From Desulfatitalea sp. BRH_c12 (lineage in GTDB: Bacteria > Desulfobacterota > Desulfobacteria > Desulfobacterales > Desulfosarcinaceae), in the NCBI GenBank assembly GCA_000961655.1, contig LADR01000010.1:62001-126000 (forward strand): a stretch of 64,000 nucleotides of DNA, read 5' to 3'. How positions within the stretch are numbered: position 1 is the stretch's first letter; every line of letters starts with the position of its first letter. The position numbers were made by a program, and so were the translations under genes. Of this stretch, positions 17,568-26,460 are shown one piece after another. The notes under the pieces were generated by a model that saw nothing but the letters and a program-made list of their open reading frames with translations, had not been told where the DNA came from and did not search any database.

Positions 17568-19481
17568 CTACCATCCAAAATCCAACTGGAGCTTACGCTG
17601 ACGGATATTTTCCAGCACGCGCTGCTCGAACACTTCCATGGGCACGCCCTGGCGTACCTGGCCATCCAGAGTCCGCACCGAGATGGTGCCATTCTCTTTT
17701 TCCTTGGCACCGCAGGTGAGAATCAAAGGAATTTTGTTGAGCTGGGCGTCGCGCACTTTTTTGTTGAGACTTTCGGAACGTTGATCGACCTCGGTGCGCA
17801 GGCCGACTTTTTCCAGGCGCGCGGATACGCTTTGGGCAAATGGCAGCAGATCGTCGTTCAGCGGTAGAATCCCGGCCTGTACGGGGGCCATCCACAGCGG
17901 AAAATTCCCGGCGAAATGCTCGACCAGAATACCGAAAAACCGCTCGATCGAGCCATATATCACGCGGTGGATCATGATCGGCCGATGACGCTCGTTGTCC
18001 GCGCCGATATAAGCCAAATCGAAGCGTTCGGGCATGTTCATGTCCAGCTGCACGGTACCGCACTGCCATGTCCGACCCAGGGCGTCCTTGATATGAATAT
18101 CGATCTTGGGACCGTAAAACGCCCCGTCGCCCTCATTGATCTTGTATTCAGCGCCGTATTCCGCAAGGGCCGCTTTCAAACCGTTGGTGGCCGTATCCCA
18201 CTGCGCGTCGGTACCGATGGATTTTTCGGGCCGGGTAGAGAGCTCCAGGTGAAATCCCAGTCCAAAGGTGCTGTAAACCCGGTCTACCAGGCGCAGTACG
18301 CCCAGAATCTCGGCCTGGATCTGGTCGGGGGTCATGAAGATATGGGCATCGTCCTGGTGGAAAGCCCGCACGCGGAAAAGACCGTTGAGCACGCCGCTCA
18401 ACTCATGGCGGTGCACCAGGCCCACTTCGGCGGCGCGCACGGGCAAGTCGCGGTAGGAGTGGTGTTTGCGGCTGAACAGAAGCATGCCGCCCGGACAATT
18501 CATCGGTTTGATAGCGTAATCAGTCTCATCGATTACGGCGGTGTACATGTTTTCGCGATAATTTTCCCAGTGCCCACTGCGCTCCCACAACTTGCGCTGC
18601 AGCAAAATGGGGGTCTTGATTTCCACATAGCCGGCAGCGCGATGCTCCTCGCGCCAGTAGTCGAGCAGCGCATTCCACGTGGCCATACCTTTGGGATGAA
18701 AAAAAGCCATGCCGGGAGCTTCGTCGCGGAAACTGAACAGATCCAGGGCCGTTCCGATGCGCCGGTGATTACGCTTGCGCGCCTCTTCCAAAAAGGTGAG
18801 ATAGGCGTTGAGATCCTTTTTGTCGAAAAAAGCCGTACCGTAAATGCGCTGCAGCTGCGCCTTGCTTTGGTCGGCGCGCCAGTAGGCCCCCGAAGACTTC
18901 ATCAGTTTGAAGGCTTTGACGAAACCGGTATGCGGGACATGCGGCCCACGACACAAATCGGTGAAATCGCCCTGGCTGTAAAAGGAGATCGTGCCATCCT
19001 GCAGATCGCTGATCATCTCCAGCTTGTAAGGTTCGTTGCTGTAAAAAGAGAGCGCCTCGCTTTTGGGCACCTCGCGCCGTGCGATGGGCAGCTTGGCCTG
19101 CACGATCTTTTTCATCTCCGCTTCAATGCGCGCGAAGGCCTCCTCGGAAATCGGCGGCATGTCGATGTCGTAATAAAACCCATCCTCGACAACCGGTCCG
19201 ATGGTCAGCTTGGCCTCCGGATAAACCTGCAAGATGGCCTGGGCCATCACATGCGCGGCGGTGTGGCGCATGATTTCGAGCCCTTCGGGATCTTTCACCG
19301 TAATGAACCGGACCGATTGATCGCTGGCGATGACAGCGTTAAGGTCTGTTATCCGGCCATCCAGTTCCATAGCCACGCAGTTGCGGGCAAACCCCTCTGA
19401 AATGCTCTGGGCCACCGTAAAACCTGTCGGCGGTTGGTCAAAATGCTTTATGCCACCATCGGGAAGTGTTATAGTAATCAT
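17568..19481 (-). CDS. thrS: Threonyl-tRNA synthetase
   Basis: This full-length class II synthetase (637 aa) charges tRNA-Thr. Domains in order: TGS (1-62), editing domain with HTAAH (near 73) and the CRGPHVPHTG segment (near 181), catalytic core with zinc-ligand Cys in PMNCPGGM, VHRHE and the motif 2 RVRAFHQDDAH, motif 3 near 515-530, and the anticodon-binding domain (about 540-637). The start is the ATG at 19481; a TTG two codons upstream sits too close to AAAGGG to be preferred. No T-box or other leader was recognised upstream. Confidence 0.96.
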   Translation of the reverse strand: MITITLPDGGIKHFDQPPTGFTVAQSISEGFARNCVAMELDGRITDLNAVIASDQSVRFITVKDPEGLEIMRHTAAHVMAQAILQVYPEAKLTIGPVVEDGFYYDIDMPPISEEAFARIEAEMKKIVQAKLPIARREVPKSEALSFYSNEPYKLEMISDLQDGTISFYSQGDFTDLCRGPHVPHTGFVKAFKLMKSSGAYWRADQSKAQLQRIYGTAFFDKKDLNAYLTFLEEARKRNHRRIGTALDLFSFRDEAPGMAFFHPKGMATWNALLDYWREEHRAAGYVEIKTPILLQRKLWERSGHWENYRENMYTAVIDETDYAIKPMNCPGGMLLFSRKHHSYRDLPVRAAEVGLVHRHELSGVLNGLFRVRAFHQDDAHIFMTPDQIQAEILGVLRLVDRVYSTFGLGFHLELSTRPEKSIGTDAQWDTATNGLKAALAEYGAEYKINEGDGAFYGPKIDIHIKDALGRTWQCGTVQLDMNMPERFDLAYIGADNERHRPIMIHRVIYGSIERFFGILVEHFAGNFPLWMAPVQAGILPLNDDLLPFAQSVSARLEKVGLRTEVDQRSESLNKKVRDAQLNKIPLILTCGAKEKENGTISVRTLDGQVRQGVPMEVFEQRVLENIRQRKLQLDFGW

Positions 19482-19679
19482 TTTCAATGCCCTTTGTGTT
19501 TTCGGCCTCGACTATCGTTCTGGATTCAGCTAAGTTTATCTGTGCGCGCGACCGCCGACCAAAGATAAAGTGCCGACGCCCTCGGCGCAACGCCGTCCAT
19601 CCATTCGGACGCAAAGCTAACCATCGGTTTTCAGCTTGGATGCAGCCGGTAAAAGTGTTGAAGTAGGAGAAATACCCCA

Positions 19680-20843
19680 GTGGGTCAAGAGAAAAATGCC
19701 AAACTACCGCACCAGCCCGATTACGAGCTGATTGAAACCAGGTCGCGATTGGCCGTCTTTGTCGACGAAGCACAAGCGATCGATACGCTCTGTGTGGATC
19801 TGGAAGCAGATTCCATGTTCCATTACCGTGAAAAAGTGTGTCTACTGCAAATGGCGGCCAATGGCCGCACGGTCGTTGTCGATCCGCTCAAGCTGCAGGA
19901 TCTTTCCATCCTGAATCCGCTTTTCGAGGATGCCCGCATCCGCAAAATTTTTCATGGGGCCGATTACGACGTGCGTTCGCTTTACCGCGATTTCGGTATC
20001 ACGATCAACAACTTGTTTGACACACAATTGGCCAGCATGTACCTGGGCCATACCGAAACCAGCCTGGAAGCCGTGGTTGCCCAGCGCTTCGGCGTGGAAC
20101 TGGATAAAAAATACCAGAAAAAGGATTGGTCGCGCCGGCCGCTGCCCCCCGAGATGGTGGCCTATGCCGCCATGGACGTCCTTTATCTTGAGCCTCTGGC
20201 CGATGCACTGATCGGGGAACTTGCGGCCAAGGACCGCCTGGCCTGGGTTCAAGAGGCCTGCCGCCTGCTCAGCCAGGTGCGCCCCCAGGAAAACCACCAG
20301 CACCTGTTTCTGAAATTCAGGGGTGCCGGGCGCCTTATACCGCAACAATTGGCCGCCTTGGAAGAACTGCTGCAACTGCGTGACACGGTGGCGCGCCAGA
20401 AGGATCGTCCCTTGTTCAAAATCATGAGCAATGCCGCTCTGCTCAAAATCGCCATGACCCTGCCGACCGATCTCAAACGGCTGAAGGCCACCCAGACGTT
20501 AAGCGGTAAGCAATTGGACATGTATGGACACGCCATCATGGCCGCGCTTGAGAAAGCCCTGGCCATGCCGGTCGACCAATTGCCTCGCTATCCGCGTCAG
20601 AGGGCGCCGCGCTTGTCGCCGCGCATTCCGCGCCGAGTCAAGGCGATACGGGCATGGCGGGATGAGACCGCGGCCAGGATGAACATCGACCCGGCGCTGC
20701 TGCTCAACAAATCCCTGATACGCGATATCGCCGTAAACAAACCGCGCACACTGGCCGACCTGCAATCCATCCCGCAAATCCACCAATGGCAGGTCGACGC
20801 CTTCGGCGAAGCGATCATCGCCATCCTCAACAGTATGCCCTGA
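19680..20843 (+). CDS. rnd: Ribonuclease D
   Basis: This 3'-5' exoribonuclease (387 aa) of the DEDD family trims tRNA and small RNA precursors. The exonuclease motifs are present: CVDLEADSM (near 39, D and E), FHGADYDVRSL (near 92, D) and YAAMDVLYL (near 161, Y and D). HRDC-like helical domains follow at about 215-300 and 310-387. The start is GTG at 19680 with AGGAG ten bases upstream. It diverges from thrS. Confidence 0.92.
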   Translation: MGQEKNAKLPHQPDYELIETRSRLAVFVDEAQAIDTLCVDLEADSMFHYREKVCLLQMAANGRTVVVDPLKLQDLSILNPLFEDARIRKIFHGADYDVRSLYRDFGITINNLFDTQLASMYLGHTETSLEAVVAQRFGVELDKKYQKKDWSRRPLPPEMVAYAAMDVLYLEPLADALIGELAAKDRLAWVQEACRLLSQVRPQENHQHLFLKFRGAGRLIPQQLAALEELLQLRDTVARQKDRPLFKIMSNAALLKIAMTLPTDLKRLKATQTLSGKQLDMYGHAIMAALEKALAMPVDQLPRYPRQRAPRLSPRIPRRVKAIRAWRDETAARMNIDPALLLNKSLIRDIAVNKPRTLADLQSIPQIHQWQVDAFGEAIIAILNSMP

Positions 20844-21071
20844 TCGGTTGGCCGTGGGCCCCAACCCTTTTTATGAATTGACGTTGTCATAAGGTTGCGT
20901 CCCTAAGACTCGACACTATTATTGTAATGTAGATCTCAAGCGTGCACGACATTTTGCAATCCTTTCAGGAAATTCCCCGCTCTCACCACGTCGCCATGCT
21001 TCTCTTCCGCCCGTCGTATCGATGGACGCGCTTGTCCTGTCTGCAACCTTTTTTTAACCAATGGAGGCATC

Positions 21072-23156
21072 ATGGCCAAAAAAGCACAGGCTAAACCACA
21101 ACCACAATCCGCGTCCCCGCTGCACCAGCACTGTCTTGCTGTTAAAGAGGGCGAACGAAGCTTTGAAAATGCATTCCAGAGCGTTGCCCGGATGGTCTTG
21201 GAAACAGACATCGAAAAGGTGGTGGTGAATGCCAGAACCACTTACGATTTCAGTATCTTCCGCCGCGGTAAAAAACATGTGATCGGGATGTACGATGAAA
21301 TCAACAGTTTTGTTTCCTATGTCAAGGATGCCGCCGAAAATGGTTCGTCCAAGGAAATGGCATTTGTCCTGGTCGGCGAACCAGGCAATGGGAAAACATT
21401 CTTTGTCGAGTTCCTCTGCGCCCAATACCGCGCCTTTCTGACACACCCTAAAAACCGTAAATACACCTTCCGCTTCAATGGCATGAACAACTTGGGGAAT
21501 TATGGAAGGCTTACCTTCATCGAATCCCAAACCTATGAAGATCCGATCATCCTGGCCATGAACCTGTTCGACGATCCGGATGAAAACAAAGCTTTTCTTT
21601 CGCGCGAGATCGGTTTCAGCGACAAGGCTATCGACACATTGTACGATAACTACCGCCCGATGGGAGCCTGCAGCAGTTACATCTGGAACGATATCCGCCA
21701 ATATGCCGACGGCGATCTGGATAAAATGCTTTCCATGGTGGATATTATCCCAGTGCCACTGACCGAAAGCCTGGGCACTGTTACCGGCAAGTATCCAGCC
21801 AAAGACAAGATCACCTCCTCGGCCGTCGATCTGCTCGGCGAAGAATCAATCCAGCGTCTGCTGCACATCGCTGACACCAACAATCCCTACCGCTTCGATC
21901 TGCGCCGCGGCGCCCTGGCGCGTGTGGCCGGTGGCGGTATTCATTTTGCGGACGAGATTTACAAGAACAAGAAAGACCTCGTGCAGGTCTATCTGGGCGT
22001 TATCCAGAACCGCAGCATCGAAATCGACGGCTATAAATGGCCGATCGATACCCTGATCATCGCCACCAGCAACAATTCCGAGTTCAACCGTTTCCTGGCC
22101 GAAAAGGAGGAAGCGCCTATCGTGGATCGCTGTCGGATCTGCTACGTGTCGCACAATACCAACTACAAAATGCAGAAGGAACTGACCAGCTACGCCATCG
22201 GTACCGAAGCTCGCACGACGCTGATGCGCGAGGCGCTGCATCAGGATCCCAACCTGAATTATGCCGCATCGACCACCGCGGTGCTCACACGCTTGCCGCG
22301 ATCGGAAAAACTGACGCCGATCGAAACCATGAAACTGGCTGCCGGCGAGGTTGCCGGCGAAAAAAGCATCAAAGCGCTGGCCGAGGTGATCGATACCCTC
22401 AACCAGGAAACGGACATCACCAAAAGATTCGGGCAAAAAGGATTGGGCCAGCGCAATCTCGGACGCGCCATCCAACTGCTCACCGAAAGCTCGGAAACCA
22501 ATGAGGGGCAGTGCATGGTGGCCTATGATGTCTTCAAAGCCATCGAACGCATCATCCTCGACTATGTCACCGAGCCCAACGATCGCGCCAAGTACCTGGA
22601 AGACCTGAAAATCGCGAAAAGCCTCTATCGTGAACGCATCATGACCGAGATGTTCAACGCCTACATGGACGAGCCGCTGGCCATCCGCAAAGATGTGCTC
22701 AATTATGTGAACATGATCATCGGAGCCGATGCCGAGAACCTGGGGCCGGATAAAATGTGGAAGTACAAAGACCCTCAGACCGGCGAACTGCGCGCTCTTA
22801 AAATCGATGACCGCTTCATCAAAAGCGTGGAAGAACGGCTCGGGCTGAAAACCGAGGAACAGCGCGATACGTTCCGAACATCCATCCGCAAAATATACGG
22901 CCAGAAAATATCCGTCGATCCCAACTATGACTTCATGGACAATCTGGAACTGGTCAAAGCGGTGACGGACGTTCGGCTCAAATCGGACATTGCCGGCGCA
23001 GGCAGTCTCATTGGGGCATTGGCCAACCGCACCAATGAAGAAAACCAGAAACTCTATGACCGCATGGTGACCACCATGCTGCACAAACTCGGTTATTGCC
23101 GGACGTGCGCGCAGAAGACCATCGAATATTTCTGCACGCAGGAAGATGAAAGTTAA
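21072..23156 (+). CDS. prkA: PrkA-family serine protein kinase / AAA protein (YeaG-like)
   Basis: The protein (694 aa) has the PrkA AAA domain with Walker A GEPGNGKT (102-109), a Walker-B-like IHFADE segment near 297, and the C-terminal PrkA domain. In E. coli YeaG acts with YeaH in adaptation to nitrogen starvation and stationary phase, and in Bacillus PrkA affects sporulation. It opens a run of four same-strand genes (prkA, yhbH-like, spoVR-like, second PrkA-like), 63 bp ahead of the next. TGGAGG precedes the ATG. Kinase activity of this family member is inferred. Confidence 0.92.
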   Translation: MAKKAQAKPQPQSASPLHQHCLAVKEGERSFENAFQSVARMVLETDIEKVVVNARTTYDFSIFRRGKKHVIGMYDEINSFVSYVKDAAENGSSKEMAFVLVGEPGNGKTFFVEFLCAQYRAFLTHPKNRKYTFRFNGMNNLGNYGRLTFIESQTYEDPIILAMNLFDDPDENKAFLSREIGFSDKAIDTLYDNYRPMGACSSYIWNDIRQYADGDLDKMLSMVDIIPVPLTESLGTVTGKYPAKDKITSSAVDLLGEESIQRLLHIADTNNPYRFDLRRGALARVAGGGIHFADEIYKNKKDLVQVYLGVIQNRSIEIDGYKWPIDTLIIATSNNSEFNRFLAEKEEAPIVDRCRICYVSHNTNYKMQKELTSYAIGTEARTTLMREALHQDPNLNYAASTTAVLTRLPRSEKLTPIETMKLAAGEVAGEKSIKALAEVIDTLNQETDITKRFGQKGLGQRNLGRAIQLLTESSETNEGQCMVAYDVFKAIERIILDYVTEPNDRAKYLEDLKIAKSLYRERIMTEMFNAYMDEPLAIRKDVLNYVNMIIGADAENLGPDKMWKYKDPQTGELRALKIDDRFIKSVEERLGLKTEEQRDTFRTSIRKIYGQKISVDPNYDFMDNLELVKAVTDVRLKSDIAGAGSLIGALANRTNEENQKLYDRMVTTMLHKLGYCRTCAQKTIEYFCTQEDES

Positions 23157-23219
23157 ACATGAAAGAGGTAACCGGAAGCAACGATCATCTGAAGCAACAA
23201 TAGACCAGGAATAGATGGC

Positions 23220-24596
23220 ATGAAGAGCGATCTGTGGGAAATATATGAACAACTGAAGCGGCGGGGCCTTTCTTCCGAAATGGCAGATAAAATCCAGGCT
23301 GAAATCCGTGCATTCGAAGCAGCAGCGCACGATAAAGCGATGCCGGAGCCGCCTCCGCGGCCGCCCGGTTTGTATGCCTACTTCGATTTGCAGGTACTGC
23401 AGGGCGTGTCCATGGCACGCCATAATTATACGACCCAGATCCGCACGATCGACGAGTTGCTGGCCAAGGATCGCCAACGCGAAAAAGACGGATTTCCGCG
23501 CAAGGTCAGAGTCGGACGGATGATCAAGCCGGGCCGCGGCGGCAAGGACAAAGTCGTGGTTGTGCCAACCGCTACCGAAGAAAAGCTGATGCATGACCCC
23601 TCTTTCAAGGATCAGGAAGAGGAGCAGGCCAATGGCGGATCGGGGTCGGGCCAGGAGGGCGAAGTGATTGGCGAAGAGCCGGTGCGCCCCTCCCAGAAAG
23701 GCAGCGGCGCAGGCCCAGGCCAAGGCGAAGGCGAGGAGCATGAGCTGGAATCGTCGGCCTATGACCTGGGACGCATTCTCACCGAGCAGTTTGAACTGCC
23801 CAACTTGCAAGATAAAGGCAAAAAACGGTCATTGTCGCGCTTTACCTATGATCTGACCGACCGTCATCGCGGTTTCGGCCAGATCCTGGACAAGAAGGCC
23901 ACCCTGCGCAAAATTGTCGAAACCAATATCCACCTGGGCAGGATCCCGGACATTTTCGACATCAACCCCGTGGATTTCCTGATATCGCCCAAGGACATGA
24001 TCTACCGTATTCTGAGCCGTGAAAAAGATTACGAATCCCAGGCGGTCGTCTTCTTCGTACGCGACTATTCCGGCTCCATGGTTGGCAAGACCACCGAACT
24101 GGTGGTCGCCCAGCACGTTCTCATCTACAGCTGGCTGCTGTATCAGTATGCCAATCAGGTGGAAACGCGCTTTGTGCTTCACGACACAACCGCCAAGGAG
24201 GTCCCGGATTTTCACACCTACTACAACTCCAAGGTGGCTGGCGGGACGCAGGTTTCCTCGGCTTACAAACTGGTCAACGAAATTATCGAAAAAGAGAACT
24301 TGGCCCAGGATTACAATATCTATGTCTTTCACGGAACAGACGGCGACGATTGGGACACCGAAGGCCGGGAGGCCATTCCGCAGCTCAAAACCATGCTGCG
24401 TCATGCCAACCGTGTAGGCATCACCATTGCCCAGCACGGTGCCGGCAGTGCCACCGAGGTGGAAAAGTACCTCAAAAAATCAGGACTGCTGGAGCAGTCG
24501 CCGCACCTGGTCCGGCTGGATGTCATGAGCGACGATGCCGATGAATCACGTCTGATCGAAGGAATACGCAAACTGATCTCCCAAGATCGTTCCTGA
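23220..24596 (+). CDS. YhbH/YeaH family (DUF444) protein with VWA-like domain
   Basis: This 458-aa protein has an N-terminal DUF444 region, a Gly/Glu-rich low-complexity linker (about residues 138-180) and a VWA-like domain with the metal-site motif DYSGSM near 282. The family is the constant companion of PrkA and SpoVR. Its biochemical role is unknown; a metal-dependent adaptor for the PrkA ATPase is plausible because MoxR/AAA-VWA pairs work that way. It follows prkA by 63 bp. Confidence 0.9.
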   Translation: MKSDLWEIYEQLKRRGLSSEMADKIQAEIRAFEAAAHDKAMPEPPPRPPGLYAYFDLQVLQGVSMARHNYTTQIRTIDELLAKDRQREKDGFPRKVRVGRMIKPGRGGKDKVVVVPTATEEKLMHDPSFKDQEEEQANGGSGSGQEGEVIGEEPVRPSQKGSGAGPGQGEGEEHELESSAYDLGRILTEQFELPNLQDKGKKRSLSRFTYDLTDRHRGFGQILDKKATLRKIVETNIHLGRIPDIFDINPVDFLISPKDMIYRILSREKDYESQAVVFFVRDYSGSMVGKTTELVVAQHVLIYSWLLYQYANQVETRFVLHDTTAKEVPDFHTYYNSKVAGGTQVSSAYKLVNEIIEKENLAQDYNIYVFHGTDGDDWDTEGREAIPQLKTMLRHANRVGITIAQHGAGSATEVEKYLKKSGLLEQSPHLVRLDVMSDDADESRLIEGIRKLISQDRS

Positions 24597-24714
24597 ATTC
24601 GGTAAGTCGTTGATCGTCAATCGAGCAGTCATCGAATCAGACTAAAACAACGATCAGGGATTCAGTAGATATTATAGCTGAATACGGGCAACCACCCAAC
24701 GGGCAAACGGAACA

Positions 24715-26355
24715 ATGGAACTTATCAGTCAACATACCAAGAAGATCATGGAAGGCTGCAAAGAGCGCGCACGAGATGCGGGACTGCGTTTTGAAGATGA
24801 GACGCTGGAGTATATCGTCACCAACCGCGATCTGCTGGAGCTGTCTCCCAAAATCATGATTCCGACCCTCTATGATTACTGGGTCCACGATGTGGAGGTC
24901 CTCAAAGGCAAGGGCCGCTACGAGCTCTATCCGGACAATCCCTACGAAACCGTCATCAACACGCGGCCGGCCATCTCCTACTACAATGACAACAATCCGG
25001 ACTGGCTCAATGTGATGATTTTCTATCATGTCCTGGGACACGTCGACTTTTTCCAGAACAATTTGTACTTTCGGCATACCTGGGATTACGATTTTACCGG
25101 CGAGGCGCTGTCGGACAAGCGTGTATTTACAAAGTTGCGTTCCGAACGCGGCCACTGGGTCGATTATGTGATCGAATTCAGCCGCGGCATCGACAACCTG
25201 GTCGGCTATTTTCCGGAACTGGACCGGCTTTTTCCGGTTGCGACCTCACAGCACTCACTGCGCCTGGATTATTACTTCGACATATTCCTGCAAGGCGTCA
25301 AAAAGGCCAGGACGACCGAGTACATCAAGGAAATCGAACGCTACAATCAATGCATTACCGAGCGCGGCGAGCTGTGCGAAGACATCTTTTTTGCCGAAGT
25401 GGACCGCCGCTATCCCGAATTCACGGCGATGTACCACAAGTACCGACAAAAAAAGGCTACCCGGCCCTTGGATCTGGTCCAGTTCATCCTTGAAAATTCG
25501 GATTTCCTCAACAAAGAAGAAAACAAATGGATGAAAATCATCATCGAGGTGATCCGCAAAACCTCCTTGTTCTTCCAGCCCCAGATACGCACCAAGATCA
25601 TGAATGAAGGCTGGGCCAGTTTTTGGCATGAAATCCTTTTTCTGCAGGACGACCGCATCAGCGGTCACGAGGTTGACTTTGCGCGTGTCAACGCCGGTGT
25701 TACAGCCATGCCGCGCGTGGGTCTGAATCCCTATGCCCTGGGTATGCGCATGTTCTACTTCATCGAGGAAGAGGCAGACAAAGGACGTTTGGAGTGGAAC
25801 TTCGAGCGCCTGCGCAATGCCGACCAACGCCGGACCTATGACACCGCGCCCAGACGCGGCCGCGAGTATGTCTTTGCCGTCAGGGAAAACATGAGTGACT
25901 TTACGTTCATCAATCAATTCGTCCGCCAGGATTTTGTATCGCGTTACGACCTGTTCGTCGCCGGCCGGCGCCTGAACGAAAGCCGGATGGTCTGGGAGTA
26001 TTACGTGAAAAGCCGTAAAGGCGACGACTATCGCCAGATGCTGCTCGATTCGTTGTACCACCCGCCGAGCATCACCATTGATGAAGAAAACGGCCGCCGC
26101 AACAACACACTTTACCTGGTGCACCGTTTCGAAGACAAACCGCTGCTCAAGAGTTTTCTTGCCAACACGTTGATGGGCATCGAGTATCTGTGGGGCGCAC
26201 CCGTTGAACTGGAAACCCATGAAGTACTGCCCAAAACCACGCGCGGCGACCGCACGCGGCCCGCTGGCGACAAGGGCGCGGAAGCCAAACCGCAATGGCA
26301 GCGCGTGGTTTACACCATGAAAGAGCGCAAGCTGAGCCGACGCATCCTGGCCTGA
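24715..26355 (+). CDS. SpoVR family protein (YcgB-like)
   Basis: A 546-aa soluble protein of the SpoVR family, named for a Bacillus spore-cortex gene and called YcgB in enterobacteria, where it is co-regulated with yeaG-yeaH. Family segments such as HVLGHVDFFQNN, NEGWASFWHE and GLNPYALGMRMF are intact and the length is normal. It starts 118 bp after the YhbH-like gene. No enzymatic function is established. Most organisms with this gene do not sporulate, and nothing here suggests this one does. Confidence 0.9.
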   Translation: MELISQHTKKIMEGCKERARDAGLRFEDETLEYIVTNRDLLELSPKIMIPTLYDYWVHDVEVLKGKGRYELYPDNPYETVINTRPAISYYNDNNPDWLNVMIFYHVLGHVDFFQNNLYFRHTWDYDFTGEALSDKRVFTKLRSERGHWVDYVIEFSRGIDNLVGYFPELDRLFPVATSQHSLRLDYYFDIFLQGVKKARTTEYIKEIERYNQCITERGELCEDIFFAEVDRRYPEFTAMYHKYRQKKATRPLDLVQFILENSDFLNKEENKWMKIIIEVIRKTSLFFQPQIRTKIMNEGWASFWHEILFLQDDRISGHEVDFARVNAGVTAMPRVGLNPYALGMRMFYFIEEEADKGRLEWNFERLRNADQRRTYDTAPRRGREYVFAVRENMSDFTFINQFVRQDFVSRYDLFVAGRRLNESRMVWEYYVKSRKGDDYRQMLLDSLYHPPSITIDEENGRRNNTLYLVHRFEDKPLLKSFLANTLMGIEYLWGAPVELETHEVLPKTTRGDRTRPAGDKGAEAKPQWQRVVYTMKERKLSRRILA

Positions 26356-26460
26356 GCCTGTTTCGCCGGCAATAATCGCTGACAGCACGGCGCCGTGCCT
26401 AAAAACATAAAAAAGGTCCACCCCGGTGGTCCTCCCAGCGTATGATGAAATGACAGAAGA

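Noticed and set aside
19488-19679. T-box or other regulatory leader upstream of thrS
   Set aside because: No T-box sequence or terminator hairpin is visible in the short gap shared with the divergent rnd gene.
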